Assembly (NCBI GenBank): GCA_013398015.1
Contig: VZRR01007600.1
Location: 1,989,298 to 2,053,297 of the forward strand
Reading direction: 5' to 3'
Length of the DNA stretch: 64,000 nucleotides
From: Oreocharis arfaki
Lineage: Eukaryota > Chordata > Aves > Passeriformes > Paramythiidae
Part shown: in pieces, positions 13,966 through 26,200 of the stretch
Layout: each line of letters starts with the position of its first letter
Position numbering within the stretch: the first letter of the stretch is position 1
Notes under the pieces: generated by a model
What the model was told of the DNA's origin: nothing
What the model saw: only the letters and a program-made list of their open reading frames with translations
Databases searched by the model: none
Made by a program: the position numbers and the translations under genes

Positions 13966-15180
13966 CATAGAATCATAAAATCATAGAATCATAGAATGTT
14001 AGTGGGCCTTAAAGAGCATTTAGTCCCACTGAACTCTGCCATGGGCAGGGACACCTCCACTAGACTAGGTTGCTCAAGGCCATATCCAGCTTGACCTTGG
14101 AACACTCCCAGGGAGGGGGCATCTGCATCTTCTCTGGGCAGCTGTCCCAGTGCCTCACCACTAAGAGTAAAGGATTTCTTCTGTATATCTAACCTAAATT
14201 TCCTCTGTTTCAGTTTGAACCCATTATTCCTTGTCCTATCACTACAATTCCTGATGTGGAGTCCCTCTCCAGCTTCCCTGTAGGCCTCCTTCAGATATCA
14301 GAAGGTCACTATGCGGTTTCCATGCAGCCTTCTCTCCTCCAGGCTGAACAGCCACCACTTTCTCAGCCTGTCTTCACAGGGGAGGTGCTCCAGTCCCCTT
14401 ACCAACTTGGTGGCCCTGGTCTGGACTCACTCCAACAGTTCCATGTTCTTCTTCTCCTGGGGGCACTAGAGCTGGATGCAGCACTACGAGTGGGGTCCCA
14501 TGAGAGCAGAATAGAGGAGAAGAATCACCTCCTTCAACCTGATGGCCACAGCCCTTTTGATGCAGCCCAGGATTTGGGTGGCTTTCTGGGCTGCTAGCAC
14601 ACACTGCCAGCTCATGCTGAGTTTTTCATTAACTATGAAAAGTCCTTCTCCCAAAGCCTTCTCCACAGGGCTGCTCTCACACAGCCTTGTTGGTGTGTCT
14701 GAGATTGCCACATCCCATGTGCAGGACCTTGCACTTCACTTTGCTGAACGTCATGAGGTTTGCATCAGCCCACCTCTCAAGCCTGTCAAGGACCCTCTGG
14801 GCAGCATCCCTTCCCTCCAGTGTGCCAACTGCTCCACCCAGCCTGGAGTCATCAGCAAACTTGCTGAGGGGGCACTAATCCCACTGTCTATGTTGCTGAC
14901 AGAGATGTTGAGCAGCCCAGTACCAAACCCTGAGGGACACCACTCAGTACTGGTCTCCACGTGGTCAATGAGCTGTTTACCACAACCCTTTTCAAGGGGC
15001 CATCCAGACAGTTCTTTATCCATGAAGTGGTCTATCCATCAAGGCCAAGTCTTTCCAATTTGGAGACAAGGATGTCGTGTGGAACAGTGTCAAATGCTTT
15101 GCGTTAAGTCCAGATAGACAATGTCAGCTGCATTGCGCCTATCCACTAATGTTGTAGCCCCACCACAGAAGGTCTCGAAA
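13966..15180 (-). mobile_element. CR1 LINE, 5'-truncated, with 3' end and dead RT
   Basis: On the plus strand the element begins with repeated 'atagaatcat' units, the reverse complement of the CR1 3' octamer tail, so the element reads on the minus strand. Reading inward come the 3' UTR and then the C-terminal part of the ORF2 reverse transcriptase. An FADD catalytic motif (the CR1 form of YXDD) is encoded at complement 14848-14859. It is followed in the same frame by residues typical of CR1 (LGGAVGTLEGRD, then ANLMTFSKVKCKVLH). Upstream (higher coordinates) the frame carries FDTVPHDILVSKLERLGLDG-like sequence, but stops and frame changes break it, including one shift between the IDSGI block and the FADD block at roughly 14865-14882. 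The copy is 5'-truncated, as most CR1 insertions are, ends near 15180 and cannot encode an active protein. Open frames on the plus strand here (14256-14597, 14542-15117) are antisense shadows. Confidence 0.95.
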
Positions 15181-15697
15181 CAATATTTACTGCAACAATA
15201 AAAGTTCTGCTGAAATCCAATTGACCTAAATTAGATGTTTAAATTAAGGCTACCCTGAAAGAGTAGCTAACTACTCTGGAGGAGTGTGTGTGGTAAGGGA
15301 TGATAAACTTACCTAATCCAACTGAAGTAATTACCTAAGCTACCCAGAAAGTTAACAGGCATATTTCTGAAAATCTACTGAAGGAAATGCAGGCCTCTTA
15401 AGATAGCAACTGAGCCTGATTAAGTGATACATTTTAATTTTCCAAGGATAGTATAAGGAACAAGTAGGAAAAAATGGACAGGGACCCCTATTTGGAGTCT
15501 AGTCCCAGAAACTGAATGCCTGATGCAAATAGCACGGTGTAGATGCACTATCCAACCCCTGCACAATATGTCCTCAAAGCACATCTCTCCTAGAAATGTA
15601 AGGCTGAAATTCTTTCCACACTGTAAATGTCAGATCTTGGACACATGCCAAGGAAATAACCAGTCCATAGCACACTCCTATTTGGTGTGACTTTCAT
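15181..15697. other. Spacer between two CR1 fragments
   Basis: About 500 bases of AT-rich DNA separate two minus-strand CR1 pieces. I recognise no gene or repeat in it. A deleted continuation of either CR1 copy is possible but not visible. Confidence 0.5.
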
Positions 15698-15892
15698 GGA
15701 TTCATAGAATCACAGAATATCCTGAGCTGGAAGGGACACAAGAGGATCACGGAGTCCAACTCCTGGCTCCATACAGGATGACCTGAAAGTTTAACCATGT
15801 GCCTAAAAGCATTGAACAAAAGCTGCCTCAACATTGGCAAGCTTGGGGACCATTTTTCTGGGAAGACTCTTACAGTGCTGACCATCCAGAAA
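15698..15892 (-). mobile_element. CR1 LINE 3'-end fragment
   Basis: The block opens with ggattcatagaatcacagaa followed by tatcctgagctggaagggac and gagtccaactcctggctcca, which is the reverse complement of a CR1 3' end. The rest (gtgcctaaaagcattgaaca, then gctgcctcaacattggcaa) is the adjacent 3' UTR. About 190 bases remain, with none of the RT coding region. The 'tcctgagctggaagggac' form differs from the 3' end of the neighbouring 13.97-15.18 kb copy, so the two are separate insertions of different subfamilies in the same orientation. Confidence 0.92.
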
Positions 15893-17554
15893 CTATATAA
15901 AGAACTGTATAAACAAATATTTCAGTCTCGAGATTCAGAAATAGAAAGGGAACTGCAATGAGGGAAAGGAAGGCAAAACCATGAAGTTTATTTAGGATCT
16001 CAGAGCCACATTTTACCTGAATTTCACAGAAAGGATTATTATCTCAAATATTCTGAAAACACACTCATACTGAAGATCCTCACGTTTTTCATAGGTTATT
16101 TTTCAAAAATCAACACCTGGATTTGCCATATTAAGATCCTCTTTGTGGTAGTAGAGAAAATGATTGTAAAATTGTGCTAAAATGTATTTCATACACTGCC
16201 TATGCTGTTTGGTTTTGCTTATTTTAGAAATGTTTATGTATGTTTCATCTCTTCAAAAAGGGATTGTGAAGATTTGATCCCAACATCTTTGTACTTTGAA
16301 CCCAACAACAGATGGTAGAATGGAACACGTTGCCTAGGTTTCCTGGGAGTACACCACAGGAACAGATGAAGATAATGTGGTTGCATATTATGTAATAATG
16401 AATATTTTGACTGATGTATTCACCCCAAGGTATACTGGAGCATCTGTTAGTTTATTTAGGCATGAGTCATCATTCTTATTTTTAAGATATTTAAGTGGGT
16501 GAACACATTTCTCCTTAAAGACTATCAAATGGGGAAAAAAATAACAAGAAGCACATGGGATTACACACTAGTGATGACATGGAACATGCATGCAGGTGAG
16601 AGATGTACTTTAATTCTAGCACTGTTCATTGCCTTAGGAACTTAAGGTCTATATTTGAGGAGGATGTTAGCCTGGCTTGTATTGATTATACAAAGCAGTG
16701 ACAACACATTAAGAGCAAGTTTTGTACCTGTGAAGCCTTACTCATTACTGCACATATTTAAAAATAAGGTTGCTAGTTCACCAGTAAAATACAGTATTGT
16801 ATGGGGTGGTATCCTCTCTATCATATCAAGCCTTAAAATCTGGATTCAATGATTTTCTAAAAGAGTGGACATCAAAAAAGATTATCTGCAATATGAAGTA
16901 AATTACACGGCGAAAGATTCTGTTCTGTGTTATACAGAAGCTAAGACTAAGGGACATAATGGTCCTCTTTCAGTTGAAACTACAAGATGTCTAAATCATT
17001 TTGGGACTGCAAGTCTACCCGCTATACTAAATGTAAATACAATATTGGGTCAAAGAAGCAGTACATGTGACAGTGTGAATGGTTTCCTCTTATTCTGTGA
17101 ATGACTTGAAATGTAAACATTGTATTACACAAACATCACATTATCATCTGATTCTGATTTCTGAGTACTAGTGTCCTCAAAACTTTTCACCCACTAGTGG
17201 GAACAGATTGAGTTTCCTATGTTAACCCTATATTCTATGTAGCTTAAGCATTACTTAAGCCTTTTATTGGACTTTAGCAAAGCCCATCAAAATAAACATT
17301 AGGAAAATTGCAGCACTGGCTGTGCTAAATGTTTTTCTTACTTTATTTTTCCTGCTAGTTTTATCATTGTCAAAGGACAATTACACACACACACACACAC
17401 AGAAAAAAAAAAGCCAAACCCCCCAAATACTTAACCGTCATGTAACAAAGTCATATAGAATAATTACACCTTTCACAACATTTAGGTATTGATCCAGCCT
17501 TAGGGATGCACTAGATATAAAACATCCTGAGCAGGAAATGAAAGTAAATCTATC
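15893..17554. other. AT-rich stretch with (AC)n and A-run
   Basis: No gene is recognised. A dinucleotide array (AC)9 lies at 17383-17400, followed directly by an A-run at 17403-17412. The 65- and 79-codon frames near 16655-17104 show no family features. Confidence 0.55.
17383..17412. repeat. (AC)9 microsatellite plus A-run
   Basis: Nine AC units are uninterrupted and are followed by 'ag' and ten A residues. This is a simple sequence repeat. Confidence 0.9.
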
Positions 17555-17890
17555 TTTAAGGATCTCCATTAATGAAGATTAATTGAACAGTCCTGGTCCC
17601 AACAAAGACACCCGCCCCCACCCCCCCCAGGGACACCACTCCACACTGATTTCCATCCAGACATTGAGTTGTGACCATTCAGCCAATTCCTTACCCCCCA
17701 AAGAGTCCATCCATCAAATTCATATCTCTCCAATTTAGAGAGAATGATATTATTGGGGATCATGTCAAAGATCTTACAGAAGCCTGGACAGGTGACATCC
17801 TTAGCTCTTGCCTTGCCCACTAAGGTACTCATATCTGCTTCCATTCTCCAGCTGACACACATTTTTGTCCAAAGACAGCACATGGGCCTG
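17555..17890 (-). mobile_element. CR1 LINE internal reverse-transcriptase fragment
   Basis: A minus-strand frame of about 100 codons reads through CR1 RT blocks: a KARAKDVTCPGFCKIFDM block (usual form near 'DVVYLDFSKAFDTV'), then IPNNIILSKLERYEFDGW, then RNWLNGHNSMSGWKSVWSGV. After SGVP a run of G residues replaces the usual 'QGSVLGP', and LLGPGLFN reappears in another frame just downstream, so the G-run marks a frameshift. The FADD block and the CR1 3' end are missing. Because CR1 insertions normally keep their 3' end, this copy must have been truncated after insertion. It overlaps in consensus position with the RT part of the 14-15 kb copy, so it is a separate insertion and not a detached piece. 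Confidence 0.9.
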
Positions 17891-20800
17891 GAATTGAGCT
17901 CCCCACACTATCTGTGCTGGGATATAGTTATTTCCATTGCAATTCTTCAGATGTGTTGGGGCTTTGAGAGGCGATCATGGGTGAGTCTATTTTCTGTGGT
18001 TTAAGGTGCTACTGTTCTTGGTTGCCAGTGCCACACTTTTTCCAGCACGAACACGGCTTAGCATATTCGGCAGGTGAGGACGTGCCTGTGTCAACTACTC
18101 TTCAAACGTATATGCTGAACCAACATTTTGCTTTTAAATGAGCAAGAGAGTGTCCACAAAAGCTCCCCACCACCACAAAAATTGTTTCACAAAAAGATCT
18201 GTGCAAAGTTTTAGAAACAATCTTTTCAGCAGAATGTACATACTAATTCATATCCTAACTCCATCTAACCTGCAATGTTGTATCCTAAAAAGTTCAGTTG
18301 GCCTCCCATGATGTAATAAAAATCATCTGATTGATGTTGCTTCTCAATGAGCCTCCCTTTCACTCCACCTTTTATTTAGCTGTTATATTCACTTTCATTC
18401 TCAGTTTTCCAGCCTTTACCCTGATATTTGGGAAAACTTATCGTATATTCAGATAGGTGTATTTTTTTATTTCCTTTTTATGATGTCAGTTAATAGGAGA
18501 TACCAAGAAAAATAGCACAATAAAGGGAAACACAGTGATCTTTATCTCAGGGAGAGTAAAAATCCCTTTAGAATGACAGTGGTTTACACTTAGCTTCCCT
18601 AAAACTTGATTCACACATTAGCTGTTAAAAGTTTTCTTGACACTTGCTCACAAACTTCCCTCATTCTTTCCATGGTGCTCAAAGCAGCCCCAGGCATTGT
18701 CATTTGATTGCAGGCAGCTGGTCTCTACAGCTAAGAGAGGAAGCTAAGAAGGATGTTCTCAGAACCCTTGCAAATAATATGCGTATGGAGGGCAAGAGCA
18801 ATAAACTCCAAAGAGTTTGGGGTAGTAAAGACTACTTTGGAAGTTGGAGACAATGAAGAACTGTGAGTGGAATTGCAGCTGGCTGGAAAGATTTCCTTGC
18901 ATACTTAAAAGGGAAGTACAAAAATTGCTTGTGGCCACCCTCTGATTAAATTCTCAAAACCCAACTGTAAGATCCATGCCTAAAGCTTACGCAGACTGAA
19001 CCATTAAGAGTGAAAAGAAATATACAGTGAGATCACTTTGCTGCTAAGAATTACATCAGACTGGAGCTGAGAGTCTATTTATTTTGTTGTTTCCACCATT
19101 GTTCTTTTTCAGCATATTTTATCCCATTATGAACCATGTGCTGATGAAAGTGTTCGTTGGTGCCTGGCAAAATCTCAAGCACCCACAAAACCCAGAGTAC
19201 TATACACCTGACTCCTAGTACTTGCTGACACATTGCGTTTAATACCTTGGGGCATTTTGACTGCGTTTACAGACAGGTAGACAGGCCAAGCATTTAATGC
19301 AGGCTTGAATACACAGAAACAAGTGTTTCTTAACAAAGTCTTCTTTCCCTTACCACCATCCTCTTGCTTTTTCAGTCTCTGCTTTTCACTATGAGTGTAT
19401 TTTTTTTTATGAAAATGAAGATTGCTTCGGAGGATATGGGAAAAATTTTTGCATATCTTAGTTTGGTTTATTATATTTTGTAAAACAGATATCATTTGCT
19501 CGGACTTTGCAAAACCAGCACAACTCTTTAAAAACCCGACTAGTATTTTTAGAACCATTTTTTTGGACTGAATTTCTATCCTTAAATCCTTTTTAAATTA
19601 TGCTTCGGAGTAATATAAGGTGTCTAATCTCTTACTATTTATAGCATTGAAAGTAAGTATAATAATGATATAATGATTACTGGTTAAAACAGAACAAGCT
19701 CCTCTAGAGGTCATTACCTTGACCTATAATGTCACTGCAACAAACCACAGTGGGTGAGTTTGGTTGGGTCTCCCTACATTCCTCTTTCATATGAAGGAAA
19801 TAACAGCATGTCTCTGCTAGCCCAGTTTAATATATCACTTGAAAAAACAAACTACATGCAATATACAAGCAGGATAATATGACCTAAAGGAATTAAATAA
19901 AACTCAGTCCAGATAAATAAAACCAGAATTGCCAGGATTTAGCATGCCTAGGCACAGAAACTATACTCCTATGCCTTTAGAGAATAGCTAATAAATTATT
20001 TTCAAGTTAAAACTTCATGCCAATACATGGAAGAAAGCCTAGTATTCAAAGTCAGGACTCAGTCTTAATGAAAAGATTTCCTTCTCTAGCCAGAGAAAAC
20101 TTGGAGATCAACATATTAAAGCAACTTAGAGTCATATACTCTTACTTAGATATACTTTTAGAAACTTAGAGGCAGATCCCCATATACTTAGGGTTTTATA
20201 CTCAAGTCAAGCTCAGCCTCTGCTTAGATACAGATTAAATGGCCATTTAATGAAAAGTTTAGATCTTGGCTGGTATCTTTGAAAGTCAGAGTCTGTTGTT
20301 TCTAATCACTGTTCAAAATCTTGTTTTTAGTTAAAGTTGTTCAAGAACTGAGCTCTTCTGAAGGGCTGTACTGAAGCAACAGAGAACTGCCTGTTAGCCT
20401 AAATCATCTTGAGGATCTTGGGCAGTTCCTGCTGGCAGTGTTCAGAACTTTGATGCACATTCAACATTTGATGAATTTCTGCAGGACTGAGAACATGGCA
20501 CTGTGCACAGGCTCATGCACGCGGGAAAGGACAGAGACAGTTAGAGAAAACTGAAGTAGCACACAAAACAGAAGCTGAGCATCATTTTTATTTATTTGTC
20601 CAGGAAAGCAAAACTTGACAACATTGTACAAGGGTGGGATGTGGGGGTTATTTTGATGGTTTGTTGTTTGGGTTTTCTGTAGAGTTTTTGGTTGGTTGGT
20701 TGTTGATGTTTGGGGTCTGTTTTTCCCCCCAAAGCAGGTAATTCTTGCATTCTGAAAGCTGAAAGCTCTGACTTACATTACCCTGACAGATAACTCCAGC

Positions 20801-22764
20801 TTCTGGCCTAAGTTGAAATTACTCTAAACCCTTAATAAAGCAAAATTAGGCAGAAATCTTGCGGCATCATTAATTAATTTCATAATTTTCACAGTGGTTT
20901 GTGTTCATGAGGAAAGAGGCAGAGGAATGTAACAATTAACAGTCGTTTCTGTAGCCAAAATAAGTGAAGGTCTGCAGCCAACAGTCTGCACCACACATTC
21001 CCAGGCATGTTGATCATACTTTTGGAGTGGAAAAACAAGGACACTGTAATCAAAGAGGAGGAAGTTAAAGAGAAGTGTTTTACTGAGAGCAAGGGAAGAT
21101 GGATGACAAGGGTAACAAAAAGGAAAGTGAAGATCCCACATATTTTGCAGCAAAGACTGGAAAGTGGAAGATTCCCCTCATATAACTCTTACTGTTCACT
21201 CCTCCCTCAACATCTTCAAATGTATTTGTGTTGTACCAGTTGCAACACACTTCTCCAGCTCATTTGTCACATTATTGAGCTTTCTTGCATTTGGTCTTGA
21301 TCAACCAAGCTCCCTAGTCGTAAACTTTCTGACTCATTCCCACACATCAGCCTAGTTTCTATGGTGTAGGAACACCAAAGAACAAAAGCCTAAGGTGCTA
21401 ATCCCTCCTCTTCACACTTAACTCCTCCTTGAAACAAATTCCTTCAGCTCTGAACCTTCTTATGCCTTCTGACACATACAAATGTGTCTTTAAAATCATC
21501 ATATATATATATTAATGTGTGTAACCTTCTTGAACTATGAAATCCCACCCTAATGTCAGAAACTGATCACCTGCTATTTACAACTAACAGCCTCAGAAGA
21601 CGTTACATGCTGGATGTGAAAAAGCAGTAACAGAGAATGCCACTGTTCTGCTTCAGTGCACTGGAGTGGAAAAAACTTCTTATCAGTTTAAGTTTCTTTC
21701 TCTGATGCCTACACATATTAAGCAGAGAAAACAAACTTTTTATGATTTTTTAATTTGTGTTCCTTGTGGTGTCAGCATCAGAGGATGGAAAAAGCAGAAG
21801 TGCCAGCCAGTTGAAATGCATCTTCAGGGACTAAGTCTGCTATAGCATCCATCACCTGTATTCCTTTCTGAAGATATACACTGTCATGAGAGTTGCAAGG
21901 AATATTGATTACATTATTTGTAGCCATTGTTTGTAAGACTCACGTTTGCTCTGGACTTTCTGAGGCATCAGAATAACTCTGACAAGCCTCAGCTCTGTCC
22001 TTGTGATCAACGAACCACTTGTGTAGTTAATGGCTGGTTATTATGGAAGTAACAATCAAAACAGCTTTTTTTTGCTTTTTTTTTGGCTTTATCTAATCTC
22101 TTTTATGTAATTATGTACTTGTTTTCAACCATGGGCAAATATTAATTTCCTTCCAATGATATAAAGTAACTAGCGTAAATAAACCTAGGATCAATAAAAC
22201 TTTGTGCAGTTTTATCTTTATTTTACTTTCTTTGCACATGAATCATTTAAATTACTGATTAGAAAACACTTCCACTAAATGACTTGCTAAACAAAACTCC
22301 AAAATCAGTCTAGCTTGTCCCAGCAGGAATGGTGGAAAAATATCCATGGTAAGGGTTCAGAAGTATTAGGGAGGATATGGAGCACAAAGAGATATGTAAT
22401 AGAAAATACTCGGGATATTTTTTTTCTTACTGACAAACTCTTCTAAACTCTTTCAGGTAATCCTAGAATTTCAGTAAGCTCTATTGATTTAAAGAATGAT
22501 TCACAGTTGGACTGGAAATGAAGGAGCTTTTAAAGTGCAATCACCAAACCCATACGGTTTATTTCACATCTTACTGCTCAAATTTAGAACGAATATAATT
22601 CAAATCACAATACAATGATGATTGATGTTTTTCATCAACGCCCAATTATCATTCCATCATGGCACAAGACTTTAAAGTACAGTTGTTTGAGCCAAGTAAA
22701 GCCCAAAGTGAGCATCTGAAAATCCGGGTCTGTGCTCTTACAAAATTACTTACCAAACCACATT
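17891..22764. other. Non-coding stretch, no gene recognised
   Basis: The stretch from 17900 to 18110 is slightly richer in CpG than its surroundings but carries no recognisable element. A G/T-rich tract lies at 20634-20730 and a short (AT)6 at 21501-21512. The 127-codon minus-strand frame at 19175-19558 has no known domain, membrane segment or signal peptide. I see nothing else to annotate. Confidence 0.55.
20634..20730. repeat. G/T-rich low-complexity tract
   Basis: About 95 bases are almost free of A and C on the plus strand. They include three TTGG units at 20689-20703 and end in a C-run. Similar tracts occur at 30581-30674 and 40811-40884. Confidence 0.8.
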
Positions 22765-23230
22765 AATTATTTTCAACGTGTCAGGTCATGTCAGTTGTAT
22801 ATAGATATAGAGATGAGGCATTTATTTTAATCTTATGTTCAGATATCTCATTTCACTATTTCCTCATTAAGAATCATCTCTTCAAAGAGATTTTTGTTTT
22901 ATTTTAAACTGGGCTAGAACTGGAACACTTAGCTTTGGTGGGATCATTTCTAAGTTTTTTAACTGGACTTCTCTAATTATTTGATACTGTGCATTCACAG
23001 ATTATCCACATATGTTTCTGGGTACTTCAAGATTATTACAAATGCACTAAACTATGGAGAATATGTTAGATACCTGCTTAACATATATATACATATTATA
23101 CATACATTTTATATATATATATCTATATATGTATATACATATAGCCTAACACCTAACTTGGAACAGAAAAAGAGTTATCTCTACACTGTCTGACATGACC
23201 TGACATGATTGTAGTTGAAAATTAAGTTCC
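22765..23230. repeat. Inverted-repeat structure, ~460 bp
   Basis: tgtcaggtcatgtca at 22780-22794 has its exact 15-base reverse complement, tgacatgacctgaca, at 23191-23205. Outside both arms a second matching block appears (attttcaa before the left arm, ttgaaaat after the right arm, offset by a few bases), and weaker matches lie just inside. The interior is AT-rich and contains the TA-rich tract at 23081-23144. The arrangement resembles the terminal inverted repeats of a small non-autonomous DNA transposon or a decayed palindrome. No target-site duplication could be identified, so mobility is unproven. Confidence 0.45.
23081..23144. repeat. TA/TATACA-rich simple repeat
   Basis: Sixty-four bases are built almost wholly of ta, tata and tatac units, with brief interruptions. 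It lies inside the inverted-repeat structure and may be a length-variable microsatellite. Confidence 0.85.
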
Positions 23231-26200
23231 ATAATTCAGAAGCCAGTTGTTTGGGGTTGGGTTTTTTCCAGCATTGCACAGTAACAGAAACAAAATGATG
23301 GGAGGTTATGGGAATAGAAGGAAGTGGTTTAAACACGCAAATGTTTCAAAAATGTAGGTGCTAGAAGACCTACTAGTACTCTAAGCAAATTGTTACAGTA
23401 TCCTAGGTTCTACATTTCTTTTAACCAAGATAAGTATTACCTTATTTTCGTACTGTACCTTATGTGTACTTGGAGCACAGTACATATTTTGTCCTCAAGG
23501 ACTGTAAAATAACTAATTCACAGCTTACATAATAAACACTTCATATTTTGATAAAATGCTGCCACCTCAGGTGGGCATAACATAAAAAAAACCTATTATA
23601 TAATTTTTTAAAATAACATATACCAATAAGAAAAAGATAGATAATTCATTAAAAAACCCTCTAGTGTCTGTTAGCTAAATGCAACACAGTAACCAAAACT
23701 GGAATTTATGTTCTGCCTGACAGATACCTCAAAAAAGATAAGCATTTTTTTTTATTTTCATCTGTGGAAAGGATCTTGGTTTTATCATGCAGCTCAAAGT
23801 ATGTTATATCCTATACTGTACTTCCTAATTCTGAATTTGTGCTATTGTGCTATAAGCCTTTGATGGTTTACAGATTTTTCAGGGAAGAAACAAGGGACAC
23901 ATTCTAATGGGGTGTGTGGGGTGTCATTTTAATGCACTTGAACTTTGCAGCAATGAAAAATCTGGAATAAAATAAAGTGGTTGCTTTTCAAAGATGCCTT
24001 TCAATTTTCTTTTAAAATATCCAACAAGCTTCAAAAATTTCTTCAAGGATTTCCAGAAGCCTCTTTATACCAGTCTAGCTGTACAAAGATGACATAAAGT
24101 GGATGCAAATAAAATATTCATTCCCTTTAAAGACAATTTGCATTGCTTACATATAGTGTAAACAAGAGCCATGCCCCAAATTGCTTGTTTCCGATGGATT
24201 GATTTTTGTTACTTGTTCAAAATTTAATTCAACAAAACTATCTTTAGGAAAGGAAATTTGTTGACCCCAGAGAATCCTATAACCTAACACTCTAATTTTT
24301 ATGACTCTCTCTCACTTATGCACATTACCAGATGTCTGTTCACATTATAACCCTGAAAAAAATAACTTCATTATGTGCAGGTAACAATCCATCATTAGTT
24401 ACCAATTAGAAAATCATGAGAGACTGTGGAAACACTCTACATTCTGTCTGGTGGCTTACAGTGTGTGAGGCCTATCTTAAAAAAAACAGTTCAAAGTCAA
24501 AGTTCTGTGCTGCCATCTTGAATGACAACTCTTCTGTTGCAAATACTCACTCTCCTCTTTTGATATACATCCTAAAGTTTTTCGTTTGGGATCCCCAAAC
24601 TGAAGGTTGTGGCACTTACAAGAGGAGCTTGCAACACTGACAGAAATTAATTTTTTTTCTGCTCCCATGAGCGTAGTAAATTACATTAGCTTATCTGGCC
24701 ATGCCTGGTTTGAGATCAACATGGGAAATGACACCCCCTGGGTGAAGTTCATACCTGTAACTGGAAATGATATGATATCTTTTGAAAAATGTGATCTTCT
24801 AATTAACAGCAAAAGAGATAAAGAGTGAGCAGTGAGTAGGAAAAATTGCATGGTATTAAATTACTTTCAGGAAAATTGCTTTTCCTGCAATCAAGAAAAA
24901 AATGCAATATGACCTCTTGAGAGATAAGTAGAGTTCTTCTCAGTCTTTGGTCAATGAACCACAGGTGCTGATACTTCATCTTTTCTTGGTCAAAAGTTAA
25001 GTGATGCATTAGCTAAATATGCTGATAATCGTTTGGACTAATGCCTTATGCATCTATCCAGAAACCTTTTCTTTCATGCTGAATAGTAATGGGCATCAAA
25101 TGTTGCAGAAGAAAGCAGACAGCGCTTGTGTGCCCTGTGTGTTCAGGTGGGATGCAGTTCATTCAGAGCCCAGCTCATTCCTAAGCAACAGTCATCCATG
25201 TGCACAGATGCCTCCTGTTGCCACAACCACAGGTCAGCCTTGATCTGCTCTTTTGAAGTTCCTGTGCTGTCTAAACCTGGTGCTTCAGCCAATGTCAGAC
25301 AGATACCAGCCTTCTCTAATTTTATGAGAAAAAAGCAGGACGATCTTTTGGTTCTCATGTACGTCTAAAGATATCTTCACTTATTATATTTTCAGAGCTA
25401 GTGTGAGTGCTAATTTTTCAGCAAATGCTGATAAACGCCTAGATATTTATATTGCCACTGCTTGGACCTATTTTTAAGAGGGGCTTAAATGCAAAGCTGA
25501 AGACAGGGAACATGAATGATAACAAGATTACGATATAGAAATGTGCAAGATAACTTAAGTGCAGTCTGGATATGTTCAGGACAAGACAAGTAACCCTAAG
25601 CAATGCAAATTTTAACACTGGATTGTGAATAGTCGCGATATTGTATAAGAAGAAACTACAGTGTGTGCCCGTGCTGCCCATTGCACACCACTGTTTGCAC
25701 AGTGTATGAGCTGAGGTGAGACATCAGCACATTAACACATTTTATGTTCCAGGGCACATTTGCGAAAAACCACAATGTATGATGGCGAACTTTCAAACTG
25801 CTCAGGTGCCAATTTTGGCCACAATTTCCTAAGACTACTCAGTTCATAATTGCACATGATAACACAAAATTAAATATCCGTATTGCCTAACTACATGTTT
25901 ATACTCTAATGGCATAATTAAGATACCCAATTTTACAATTAGTGTGGCATCACTCAGTAAACAGCTTTTCAAGGCTTTATTTTACTCATTTTATATTACT
26001 TCTAGAAAACACAAATTTGTATGCATGGTACGGCACACCATAAGAATATTTAAAACTATTTCATAATACATATTCACAAAGTGCCAAATTAATAGACATA
26101 TTTGACTATCTGTGTCATGATTTTTGAAAACTTAGCAGTACAACTTTAATGTTCTATTATTATGGTTTATGTCTGATTGTTTGAAATAATTTCTGGGTTT

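Noticed and set aside
14542..15117. 191-codon plus-strand open frame
   Set aside because: It lies antisense to the minus-strand CR1 element and is a shadow of the repeat's GC-rich coding region.
19175..19558. 127-codon minus-strand open frame
   Set aside because: No recognisable domain or conserved motif; lysine-rich stretches reflect A/T content.
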